Origin: Nematostella vectensis
Taxonomy: Eukaryota; Cnidaria; Anthozoa; Actiniaria; Edwardsiidae
NCBI RefSeq assembly: GCF_932526225.1
Contig: NC_064047.1
Location: 12,224,460-12,288,459 of the forward strand
Direction of reading: 5' to 3'
DNA length: 64,000 nucleotides
Position numbers and translations under genes: made by a program. The number at the start of each line of letters is the position of its first letter. Position 1 is the stretch's first letter. The notes under the pieces were generated by a model. It saw nothing but the letters and a program-made list of their open reading frames with translations, had not been told where the DNA came from and made no database searches. This document shows, piece after piece, positions 12,101-17,757 of this stretch.

Positions 12101-15100
12101 AAAAAGCCGTGATGTTTTTAATCTATGAAAACTGCACCATAGATAAGCTAACATAATATATACTTTCAAAATCGCTACGTCTATTCGTTTTTGATTGGCC
12201 GTTAGCTATATGTCGTCATCAGCCTGCAATGCACTAGCTGTGAACCAGAATTCTTGCAGGCGCAAGTAGGCGCCATAATTGAAAAAGCGCTGGCTTCGCT
12301 ATGAACAAAGTGATCTTGCTTATATGCAAAATGCACTACATCCAATTACTGCAATTCTTATCTCCACGTGATCACATGGAAAATATTGTGAGAAATGGGT
12401 GTAATAAAAATGCTATCATCTTTTTTTATCAGCTCCGTCGTCGTTTACCGTGCTGCCAACGACAACGGAGAGAGTTACTTCAAAAGGTGAATGATACAAA
12501 GTACTGATATCCAACTTAATTATATATATCAATCATCAACGCGAAATAAATTAATGTCAAAAACAAAAATAACCAATAATTTTTTATTAGTATCTACCAC
12601 CGAGCTGCCAACGACAACGGAGAGAATTACTTCAAAAGGTGAATGATATGCACCAAGAACGAATAAACAATCTGCAATAATTTATGGCACTTTTACTGAA
12701 ATTGCACCATAAGATATCAATCCAAAGACCTTAAGGTTATATTTTTACCAGCTTCATCCCCGATGACCGAGCTGCCAACTGAAGCTCGTGGCGTCATTCT
12801 CGTGCAAGTCAGCGCGCGCGCTGAAGACATTTCAAAATTGAAAACTTTTGCTTCGATTTCTATTCCAGCTCTCAGTAGAGCAATAAGAAAACCGTCTAGA
12901 AGAAAATCAATCAGTTGAACTGCAAGTTTTGAGCTTGTAGTTTTTGTTCTAATGAAAAAATTGTTGCATGGATTTTTGTGGATTGCGAATGGCAAAAATA
13001 AGAGCGTGCTCGTGGCGTTATTTCAGTGCACGTCAGGGCGCGCAGAAGACACTTTTCGCATTTTTAGTGTAAACACTGGAATATTAAATAAAATTTCACA
13101 AAAATTAAAAAAATAAAATAAAAATTTCACAGTTGCCCTCGAAACTTTGCTTTTCGGCCAACTGTTTATTTTTCGTACCATTTCTCATCCTTGGACATTA
13201 TCCGTCGACATTCCAGCCGCCAGAATGGGTTTATTTACTAAATGATTTCTTATTAGTTTCGTCGACCAGGCTGCCAACGACAACGGTGGGAGTTATTTCG
13301 AAAGGTGAAAATACAATTAAATGATATCAGACTTTTTATAGATTATTGTCCAAACGAACTAAATTAATGCTTATAATGAGAACCAATAATTTCTTATTAG
13401 TATCTTCAAACGAGCTGCCAACGACAACAGAGAGAGTAACTTCAAAAGGTAAATGATAAAATATGCAGATATATTTTTTTTTAAATACTGCTCGTCGAAA
13501 CGGAATGAATCATTGTTAAAAATAATTAAATAAGTACCAATAGTTTCTTAATAGTATCGTCGACCGAGCTGTCAACAACAACGGAGAGAATTGCTTAAGC
13601 ATATGATCAGGCACTGAGTTTTAAAAAGCCGTGATATTTTTAATCTATGAAAACTGCACCATAGATAAGCTAACATAATATATACTTTTAAAATCGCTAC
13701 GTCTATTCGTTTTTTATTGGCCAAGAGCTATATTTCGTCATCAGCCTGTACAGCAAAAACTGGAATTCGACTCTGCCAAATTTTCGTCTTTTATAAGACT
13801 TCTGCAGGGCAGACTGAAGAAGGTGAATTATTACAAGCTCATATACATGGGAATAGTGGCGCGAGACGCAAAAACATCACAACTGACAAAAACGCGCATC
13901 TCTACATGGGTTCCTACTACAAAAAAAAGTCATCACTATTAAGACCCCGCGGGTAGGATACGTGAGCGCTAGCCAATCAGAGGCGTATATAAAAATAACT
14001 GCTTGTTTTAAAAATAGCTTCACGGACGACATCATTGGAACATACCCTAAGACGGGGGATTCGTTCTCTTACATCATGGTCTTTTGTATGGTATCAATCC
14101 ACCTTATAGTTATATTTTTTTACACCAGCTGATTCAATGTAATTATCTTATTTTTATCAGCTTCATCAGCGTCGACCGACCTGCCAACGTCACCGGAGAG
14201 GGTTACTTCAGAAGGTAAAAGATACAATCAACAGATATCCAACATAATATATATTGCCCACAACGCAAATTAAATTAATGCCAAAAACAATAATTTCTTA
14301 TTAGTATCGTCGACCGAGCTTCAACAACGATTAAAAAAAATATTAGCTGAGGGGAGAGAGGAGGGATGTTATGAGATGCGCAGATATTGACCGTTTTAAG
14401 TGTGGGGATGTAGACGCAGAGCGATACACTCCTGACCATCAGGCTCATAAAGCAGGAGTTTGTGGTTTCGTTTTTCAATTCATAAGCAGAAGTTTATGTA
14501 CGAAGCTTACTTTTTGTTTCAGATCCGACCACATCCACAAATATCCGGAGCACTGCGAAAGTGCCAATTGCAGCAGGTGTCTATTGCAGCCATACATTTT
14601 AATATTTCATTTTTTCATACAATGTTATAGTTTTATTTTTATCTAAACATTCTTATTTTTACCCAAACTTGTTTAACTGGCTTATTTGAATACTTTTCTA
14701 GAATATACTGCACAGTGTCGTTTGAAGATTCCTTGGAGAAATGAGCTGTCTGATAAAAGAAGTAAAGAGTATAACGACTTGCAAACGTCTTTGGAAAAAA
14801 AGGTACTTTAAAGCATCTTGCACAGGAGTACTCAGCCATCAGGATAAAGTCTCGAAGTCAAAGCACGTGTCTAGAGGGGGTCCGGTGGTCATTTGACGAG
14901 ATGAGCTCAACTCCGTTTGATTCCCTCGTTGGTTGTTAAGAAAAAAATAAACATTTTATTTGTGTATTTGATAGGAAAAGTTCCTAGATAGATCTAGTCA
15001 CCTATCATTAGAACTAAGGATACCTGTTTGAACATAATTGATCCGTGATCAATGAATTGCTCATCTGGACTCAACCCTGCAATTTTCTCTGGACACGCGG

Positions 15101-16301
15101 CCACAGAAACTGTAAATCTTCCATCAATCAGGACTCTATCAAAAGGGCGCCCAAAGGATTATTTATGAGCATGTTTTAGCTTGATCCTTGAAACTTTATT
15201 AAGTGCAGCCGCGTAGCAATGCAGTTCACAGTAACACCATTTTAACCACGACTTGGTGGAGCTCAGGCAACTCCAACAATTGAGAGTGCATTTTCCATCA
15301 GTTTCAGGCAACCTACAAGAATGATGCAGATTTCCAGAGAGTCAACATTGAATCGTTCAGGTGAGCCAACTTTCATTTCATTTTTTTTAAACTAAGAATT
15401 CACAGCTATTTTCTGTGCCCCTTTCGAATATATTTTTATTTCGCTTTTTTGAGTTTTGAAGTTTGATTATCGACAGCAAGGGAAGTGTTATAGCCAAGTT
15501 TAAGCTATTTTTCAAAACTGAGAAGAAGGACCCGCTTGGACCTTTGGCAGATGAACTCAAGGATGGGAAGCTTGGTGACATCAACGCAGATCCGAACTCG
15601 CTTAAGATCTTACGTAAGTACACCCACACTGCACAGCAACAACAAGAATGAGCAGTACCACATCAGCTGCAATGATCCCTTATTAATAGACACTATTTGT
15701 TTCTATATTTTGAATATTTCAACTGCACAGCAGCTGGTATTTGATTCAAATGCGAACAAAACAATAACGGCAACAGGATAAGATTTGACAAGTTTATTAT
15801 TTTGCTTTGCTTTGTTCATGAATAGGCCCCCAAGAGAAAGAACAAGAAGAATCTTCTCAGACCGAAATTGTGGTAATCGCTGTGGTTGTGGTCATTGTTG
15901 CTGTCCTAGTGGCTGTCGCTTGCTGTATACTGTTCCGTCGTAAATACTACTACTACGACTTGGAAAAGAAATCTCGCAAGCCACCAGAGAAGGATCCTGA
16001 ACGCTTCACATACGAGAATCCCGAGTACTGTGACATCCCTGAGCTGGAAAACAACCGCGAAGGCGTCACCAAGCCCGCGCCTCTTTACGAGATCATATCG
16101 CCAAGCCTTCCAACAAAGAATTACGTTGTACCTAGAGAAGTGCTTGAAGCTAAAAATCACACGTACGAGGAGCTTAAGGCAGCCAAACCGATCTATCAGA
16201 CCCTGACACCTGGAGTATCACAAGAAGAACAACAGAACAAACCCTCTTTTCAGGCAAAAGCGCGCCATAGCGTTTATCATAACGCTGGTTTTCAAAACTA
16301 G
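1..16301 (+). CDS. Mucin-like SEA-domain receptor gene with EGF-like exon, mini-exon stalk array, TM helix and ITAM-like tail (3' part of gene)
   Basis: This is the composite gene; the exons are listed separately. Domain order is EGF-like (1-102), 25 candidate stalk mini-exons (1507-14576), SEA domain (14702-14802, 15308-15360, 15477-15613), then TM helix and cytoplasmic tail (15826-16301). Every junction is phase-consistent: 1-1 through the stalk, then 1-0, 0-2, 2-1 and 1-stop. The order fits a type I plasma-membrane glycoprotein whose extracellular head stands on an O-glycosylatable stalk of up to about 410 residues. SEA domains are common next to such stalks in mucin-type proteins (family knowledge). 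The 5' end lies outside the window. I do not recognise a named orthologue. Which mini-exons are used in mature mRNA cannot be told from DNA alone. A receptor or signalling role is inferred from the tail motifs. Confidence 0.8.
240..1345. repeat. Long inverted-repeat element (MITE-like) with GGGACCCGAAACGATCC-type termini
   Basis: The left end (about 240-360) contains ACAGGACCCGAAACGATCCC and related strings ending near CAAAAGGAATGTGG. The right end (about 1185-1345) is its imperfect reverse complement, from ATTCCCTTTGTCCATTACCG to CGGGTCCTGTAC. The arms are roughly 120-160 bp and rich in a short internal repeat (GGGATCATTTCGGGTCCT). No transposase ORF is visible. It sits in the intron after the EGF-like exon. 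Confidence 0.6.
1507..1554 (+). CDS. Stalk mini-exon 1 (type A)
   Basis: 48 nt, acceptor TTTCAAG before it and donor GTAAAA after it, phase 1-1. With the junction codon it encodes [16 protein letters not shown], a Thr/Ser/Pro-rich stalk unit. It lies in copy 1 of the 2.1-kb tandem array. Confidence 0.7.
1767..2138. repeat. 41-bp minisatellite, 9 copies
   Basis: Unit CCAGGAGTCAATGGGTTAAG plus 21 more bases, starting at 1769, 1810, 1851 and so on to 2097. It lies in the intron between stalk exons A and B in copy 1 of the 2.1-kb array. Confidence 0.95.
2163..2210 (+). CDS. Stalk mini-exon 2 (type B)
   Basis: 48 nt, acceptor TTTTTTAG, donor GTAAAT, phase 1-1. It encodes [16 protein letters not shown]. 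It lies just after the 41-bp minisatellite of copy 1. Confidence 0.75.
2491..2532 (+). pseudogene. Truncated stalk exon C, copy 1
   Basis: Acceptor TTTATCAG is intact and the frame reads [14 protein letters not shown]. The exon's 3' part and true donor are deleted: ACGACAAC is joined directly to AATCAACCGGTATCAAAC, which is intron sequence in other units. The remaining CG|GTATC donor would exit in phase 2 and break the frame. Confidence 0.7.
3677..3724 (+). CDS. Stalk mini-exon 3 (type A)
   Basis: Copy-2 duplicate of the type A exon: 48 nt, phase 1-1, same peptide [16 protein letters not shown], intact AG and GT sites. Confidence 0.7.
3937..4226. repeat. 41-bp minisatellite, 7 copies
   Basis: Same unit as at 1767, starts at 3939 and ends at 4225, in copy 2 of the 2.1-kb array. 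The first unit has CCAGGGGTC instead of CCAGGAGTC. Confidence 0.95.
4251..4298 (+). CDS. Stalk mini-exon 4 (type B)
   Basis: Copy-2 duplicate of the type B exon: 48 nt, phase 1-1, peptide [16 protein letters not shown], intact acceptor and GTAAAT donor. Confidence 0.75.
4579..4620 (+). pseudogene. Truncated stalk exon C, copy 2
   Basis: Same deletion as the copy at 2491, so the loss predates the tandem duplication. Confidence 0.7.
5771..5818 (+). CDS. Stalk mini-exon 5 (type A)
   Basis: Copy-3 duplicate of the type A exon: 48 nt, phase 1-1, peptide [16 protein letters not shown], intact splice sites. Confidence 0.7.
6031..6279. repeat. 41-bp minisatellite, 6 copies
   Basis: Same unit, starts at 6033, in copy 3 of the 2.1-kb array. 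Confidence 0.95.
6304..6351 (+). CDS. Stalk mini-exon 6 (type B)
   Basis: Copy-3 duplicate of the type B exon: 48 nt, phase 1-1, peptide [16 protein letters not shown], intact splice sites. Confidence 0.75.
6634..6675 (+). pseudogene. Truncated stalk exon C, copy 3
   Basis: Same deletion as at 2491 and 4579. It lies at the downstream edge of the 2.1-kb array. Confidence 0.7.
6741..6785 (+). pseudogene. Decayed stalk exon (acceptor and donor lost)
   Basis: [12 protein letters not shown]-like core is readable, but the TTCTTATTAG acceptor is missing and the donor position reads CTGAAT instead of GTGAAT. Confidence 0.6.
6883..6930 (+). pseudogene. Stalk exon with dead donor (GG for GT)
   Basis: The 48-nt frame [16 protein letters not shown] and acceptor CTTATTAG are intact. 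The donor reads AAAG|GGGAAA, a single T-to-G change from the family donor GTGAAA. It would be skipped, or spliced from a cryptic site. Confidence 0.65.
7038..7085 (+). pseudogene. Stalk exon with dead donor (AT for GT)
   Basis: The frame [16 protein letters not shown] and acceptor CTTATTAG are intact. The donor reads GAAG|ATGAAT. Confidence 0.65.
7194..7241 (+). CDS. Stalk mini-exon 7
   Basis: 48 nt, acceptor CTTATTAG, donor GTGAAT, phase 1-1. It encodes [16 protein letters not shown]. It is the only intact unit in the 6.7-7.4 kb stretch, where four neighbours are damaged. Confidence 0.7.
7347..7390 (+). pseudogene. Decayed stalk exon
   Basis: The unit is recognisable from GTCGACTGTCAACAACAACG but has lost the GAGCTG codons. 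No donor follows (CAGCATATGATTAG). Confidence 0.5.
7545..7591. repeat. Perfect 20-bp-arm hairpin
   Basis: Left arm ACCAAAAACTGGAAATCGAC (7545-7564) and its reverse complement (7572-7591) are separated by seven bases. It is present only in copy a of the 1.52-kb unit. A diverged half-arm (AAAAACTGGAATTCGAC) occurs near 13758. Confidence 0.85.
7869..7922 (+). CDS. Stalk mini-exon 8 (54-nt form)
   Basis: 54 nt, acceptor TTTATCAG, donor GTGAAT, phase 1-1. It encodes [18 protein letters not shown]. First of the long-form exons with two extra codons at the 5' side. Confidence 0.7.
8024..8071 (+). CDS. Stalk mini-exon 9
   Basis: 48 nt, acceptor CTTATTAG, donor GTGAAT, phase 1-1. It encodes the consensus unit [16 protein letters not shown]. 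The intron from exon 8 is only about 100 bp. Confidence 0.75.
8182..8209 (+). pseudogene. Truncated stalk exon (copy a of 1.52-kb unit)
   Basis: Acceptor TTACCAG and the start of the unit up to ACCGAGCTGCCAAC are present. The exon then runs into unrelated sequence (CTCTTGGCGTCATTCTCGTG), as if an insertion or recombination cut it. Confidence 0.6.
8686..8733 (+). CDS. Stalk mini-exon 10
   Basis: 48 nt, acceptor CCTATTAG, donor GTGAAA, phase 1-1. It encodes [16 protein letters not shown]. Confidence 0.7.
8830..8877 (+). CDS. Stalk mini-exon 11
   Basis: 48 nt, acceptor CTTATTAG, donor GTAAAT, phase 1-1. It encodes [16 protein letters not shown]. Intron from exon 10 is 96 bp. Confidence 0.7.
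8986..9030 (+). pseudogene. Stalk exon with in-frame stop (copy a)
   Basis: The frame [14 protein letters not shown] runs into TAA, and the donor has become AAGCATATG. Copies at about 10509, 12033 and 13555 share the lesion. Confidence 0.65.
9386..9439 (+). CDS. Stalk mini-exon 12 (54-nt form)
   Basis: 54 nt, acceptor TTTATCAG, donor GTGAAT, phase 1-1. It encodes [18 protein letters not shown]. Confidence 0.7.
9544..9591 (+). CDS. Stalk mini-exon 13
   Basis: 48 nt, acceptor TTTATTAG, donor GTGAAT, phase 1-1. It encodes [16 protein letters not shown]. Confidence 0.7.
9705..9732 (+). pseudogene. Truncated stalk exon (copy b; further copies at about 11228 and 12752)
   Basis: Same truncation as at 8182. 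The exon is cut after GAGCTGCCAAC and continues into GAAGCTCGTGGCGTCATTC. The lesion is fixed in all 1.52-kb copies. Confidence 0.6.
10209..10256 (+). CDS. Stalk mini-exon 14
   Basis: Exact 1523-bp-shifted duplicate of mini-exon 10: 48 nt, phase 1-1, [16 protein letters not shown]. Confidence 0.7.
10353..10400 (+). CDS. Stalk mini-exon 15
   Basis: 1523-bp-shifted duplicate of mini-exon 11: 48 nt, phase 1-1, [16 protein letters not shown]. Confidence 0.7.
10509..10553 (+). pseudogene. Stalk exon with in-frame stop (copy b)
   Basis: Duplicate of the lesion at 8986, 1523 bp downstream. Confidence 0.6.
10909..10962 (+). CDS. Stalk mini-exon 16 (54-nt form)
   Basis: 1523-bp-shifted duplicate of mini-exon 12: 54 nt, phase 1-1, [18 protein letters not shown]. 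Confidence 0.7.
11067..11114 (+). CDS. Stalk mini-exon 17
   Basis: 1523-bp-shifted duplicate of mini-exon 13: 48 nt, phase 1-1, [16 protein letters not shown]. Confidence 0.7.
11732..11779 (+). CDS. Stalk mini-exon 18
   Basis: Third copy of the mini-exon 10 type: 48 nt, phase 1-1, [16 protein letters not shown], acceptor CTTATTAG. Confidence 0.7.
11876..11923 (+). CDS. Stalk mini-exon 19
   Basis: Third copy of the mini-exon 11 type. One base differs from the earlier copies, giving [16 protein letters not shown] (Leu to Ser near the end). 48 nt, phase 1-1. Confidence 0.7.
12033..12077 (+). pseudogene. Stalk exon with in-frame stop (copy c)
   Basis: Third copy of the same lesion. It also has GAGCTGTTAACA in place of GAGCTGTCAACA. 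Confidence 0.6.
12433..12486 (+). CDS. Stalk mini-exon 20 (54-nt form)
   Basis: Third copy of the mini-exon 12 type: 54 nt, phase 1-1, [18 protein letters not shown]. Confidence 0.7.
12591..12638 (+). CDS. Stalk mini-exon 21
   Basis: Third copy of the mini-exon 13 type: 48 nt, phase 1-1, [16 protein letters not shown]. Confidence 0.7.
13257..13304 (+). CDS. Stalk mini-exon 22
   Basis: Fourth copy of the mini-exon 10 type: 48 nt, phase 1-1, [16 protein letters not shown] with a silent ACA to ACG change. Confidence 0.7.
13401..13448 (+). CDS. Stalk mini-exon 23
   Basis: Fourth copy of the mini-exon 11 type: 48 nt, phase 1-1, [16 protein letters not shown]. Confidence 0.7.
13555..13599 (+). 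pseudogene. Stalk exon with in-frame stop (copy d)
   Basis: Fourth copy of the same lesion. Confidence 0.6.
14161..14214 (+). CDS. Stalk mini-exon 24 (54-nt form)
   Basis: 54 nt, acceptor TTTATCAG, donor GTAAAA, phase 1-1. It encodes [18 protein letters not shown], more diverged than the 1.52-kb copies. It is probably an older, non-homogenised member. Confidence 0.7.
14305..14330 (+). pseudogene. Truncated stalk exon before the SEA domain
   Basis: Acceptor CTTATTAG and VSSTE are present. The unit then collapses to CTTCAACAACGATTAAAA with no donor. Confidence 0.55.
14523..14576 (+). CDS. Stalk exon 25, divergent linker before the SEA domain
   Basis: 54 nt, acceptor TTGTTTCAG, donor GTGTCT, phase 1-1. 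It encodes [18 protein letters not shown]: still Thr/Ser-rich but lacking the [10 protein letters not shown] core. It is the last unit before the SEA domain and falls outside the duplicated blocks. Confidence 0.65.
14702..14802 (+). CDS. SEA domain exon 1
   Basis: Acceptor TTTTCTAG, donor GTACTT, phase 1 in and phase 0 out (101 nt). The peptide starts [20 protein letters not shown] and ends QTSLEKK. The pattern of a hydrophobic strand, then W..EL.D..S.EY..L...LE, is that of the N-terminal part of a SEA module (strand 1 and helix 1). The next SEA exon enters in phase 0, in agreement. Confidence 0.75.
15308..15360 (+). CDS. SEA domain exon 2
   Basis: Acceptor GTTTCAG at 15306-15307, donor GTGAGC at 15361, phase 0 in and phase 2 out. 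It encodes [17 protein letters not shown], which fits the SEA stretch Y....F..V.I..F just before the GS turn. An acceptor six bases upstream (exon start 15302) keeps the same phase and would add Phe-Gln; I cannot decide between them. Confidence 0.7.
15477..15613 (+). CDS. SEA domain exon 3, with GSVIA turn
   Basis: Acceptor CGACAG at 15475-15476, donor GTAAGT at 15614, phase 2 in and phase 1 out. The peptide begins [18 protein letters not shown] and ends [10 protein letters not shown]. The joined sequence [13 protein letters not shown] matches the SEA hallmark F..GSVVV.F. In many mucin SEA domains autoproteolysis occurs between G and S of that turn (family knowledge), so G|SVIA is a candidate cleavage site here. 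A weaker acceptor at 15460-15461 gives the same phase but inserts five residues and spoils the F-to-GS spacing, so I preferred 15477. Confidence 0.75.
15826..16301 (+). CDS. Terminal exon: transmembrane helix and tyrosine-rich cytoplasmic tail with ITAM-like motif
   Basis: Acceptor CATGAATAG; the exon enters in phase 1 and ends at TAG 16299-16301. A short acidic juxtamembrane segment ([13 protein letters not shown]) is followed by an unbroken hydrophobic helix starting [13 protein letters not shown] and ending ACCILF. A basic stop-transfer RRK and YYYYD come next. The tail is about 120 residues and carries YENPEYCDI (16011-16037; NPxY plus YxN), YEII, YVVP, then [14 protein letters not shown] (16164-16205), which is the ITAM spacing YxxL-x6-YxxL, and a final YHN. 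Known roles of such motifs: ITAM tyrosines recruit tandem-SH2 kinases, NPxY binds PTB or endocytic adaptors, YxN binds Grb2-type SH2. That they act this way here is inference. Confidence 0.85.
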
Positions 16302-17757
16302 CCTACGTTCACTGAGTTATTTCCCATTCTAAACAGATTTTGTTGCTTTTTTAATTGCTAACTTAATTCTTCTCCTTACTGTGCTGTGTGACTATAACAA
16401 GACGGGATTTTGTTTCATAACTTTTTATACTTGAAAGTCATGAGATCCATTGCCCCTTTGATATCCAGGTACATATTTTTGGGGATAACTCACAATGAAC
16501 TCTAATTACTTTGAGTGTGACAAGTTTTCATTGTCCAATTTTCAACGTCATCTCGAAACGGCTTTTCCACATGACATGACAACAAACAAAATGGACAACA
16601 GACGCGTAGTTCTCGCTGACCGCTGTAGAGCGTGTCATTCTGCAAATATAATCAATGCACGAAACATCGATAACGCACGTATTTCACAAACGTTTTACAA
16701 ACATATACTCGAATTTTTTTCACATTTTTAAATAAGAAAGGAATGACTTAGCTGCGAACCTGCTAAAGTTAACGGAAAAAAAAGTGCTAAAAATGTGTTT
16801 TTGTTAATTTTTCCATTGAGGATATCGAAAAAAATATTTGTAGTTTAATTATTTTGAACAAAAAAAATTTTGGACTCGCATCTTCGAGAGTTATTTTAGA
16901 AAAGGAATTTAGACGCTTTGGTCTTGAGTCCGTTAGCTACTAAAAGGAAGCTAAGTCTGACCATTGGCCAAGTTTTTACATAAGAAGAAATCAGACTTGG
17001 CTTTATTAAGCAGGTAAAATGTTTATTACACGGCATAATTCATGAATAATTATAGAGTCACGTGTGAATGTTGCAATGCGCAGTCAGTGGTTATTGGTAG
17101 CGAAGGCCTCATGATTGCAATGGTTGCCTCATGTTCTCATGGTTGTGTCACGGCAGTTCAACGGTAGCTCGATGCAGCACAAAGAATAACAGCTTATCGC
17201 CTGCACTCAGGTCACGCATCATACTCTGAAAACCACACCATCTTGTCAGTATCTGTATCAGTCCGTATCGAGCTACCAAAGGAGTTGCCTCCTTAGAATA
17301 AAAGCACATTAAAAGGACCTGTATCCTTAGGAGACAAGCACATTAAAACGGAGTGTGGTACAAGCTCTATTCCATCGTTAGCTGTATAGTGTTTAATGGC
17401 AAAATAAATACCGGTACTGCCCCAAAAGTGTTTCTTCTTTGAGTTGTTTTGAATATAGCTCCACTATGCCACAGCCTAATCGAACAGAAGTACAACAGTA
17501 GAAAAAATTGGTCGACCCCGCTGTACCTTGTAAAAACAAAACGTCTAAGGCCTAGTTTAAAGGCCGTATTAACTTCGCATTAAATTCAGCCGTATTAAAT
17601 TTTACAATTTTATACATGGTTAATTCGGCGACTAAAACCATTAATATGATGAATGAGGTAGGGATGACCGAATTTTACGAAACTTCACAGAGGTAATTAA
17701 AATGATCACTTCTAAACGCTCAGTGAGTTTCGTGTTTTTTTTATTAATAATTTCTCA
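16302..17757. other. 3'UTR and intergenic stretch after the SEA receptor
   Basis: The receptor stop codon is followed by AT-rich sequence that must contain its 3'UTR. AATAAA-like strings occur around 17402, but no cleavage site can be fixed. The open frame at 16495-16731 has no recognisable domain and I do not support it as a gene. Nothing else recognised. Confidence 0.5.

Larger units (their letters stand above)
7440..14340 (+). repeat. Tandem duplication block 2: about four and a half copies of an approximately 1.52-kb unit carrying stalk exons
   Basis: Anchor AAAACTGCACCATAG/A occurs at 7440, 9081, 10604, 12128 and 13650. The last three full periods are 1523, 1524 and 1522 bp; the first is longer (1641 bp). 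Copies b, c and d look almost identical by eye. Each full copy holds four good mini-exons (two 100-bp-spaced pairs), one truncated exon and one stop-bearing exon. The block is independent of the 2.1-kb block upstream. Confidence 0.9.

Noticed and set aside
8562-13324. 63-codon frame ([13 protein letters not shown]...) repeated four times
   Set aside because: The frame runs across the acceptor of a real mini-exon and reads into it by chance. The functional reading is the 48-nt exon only.
15462-15476. Alternative SEA exon start at 15462
   Set aside because: Keeps phase but inserts five residues between F and GS, spoiling the SEA turn spacing. The acceptor at 15475-15476 fits the family better.
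16495-16731. 78-codon frame downstream of the receptor
   Set aside because: No domain, no clear splice or promoter context, AT-rich composition like intergenic DNA.
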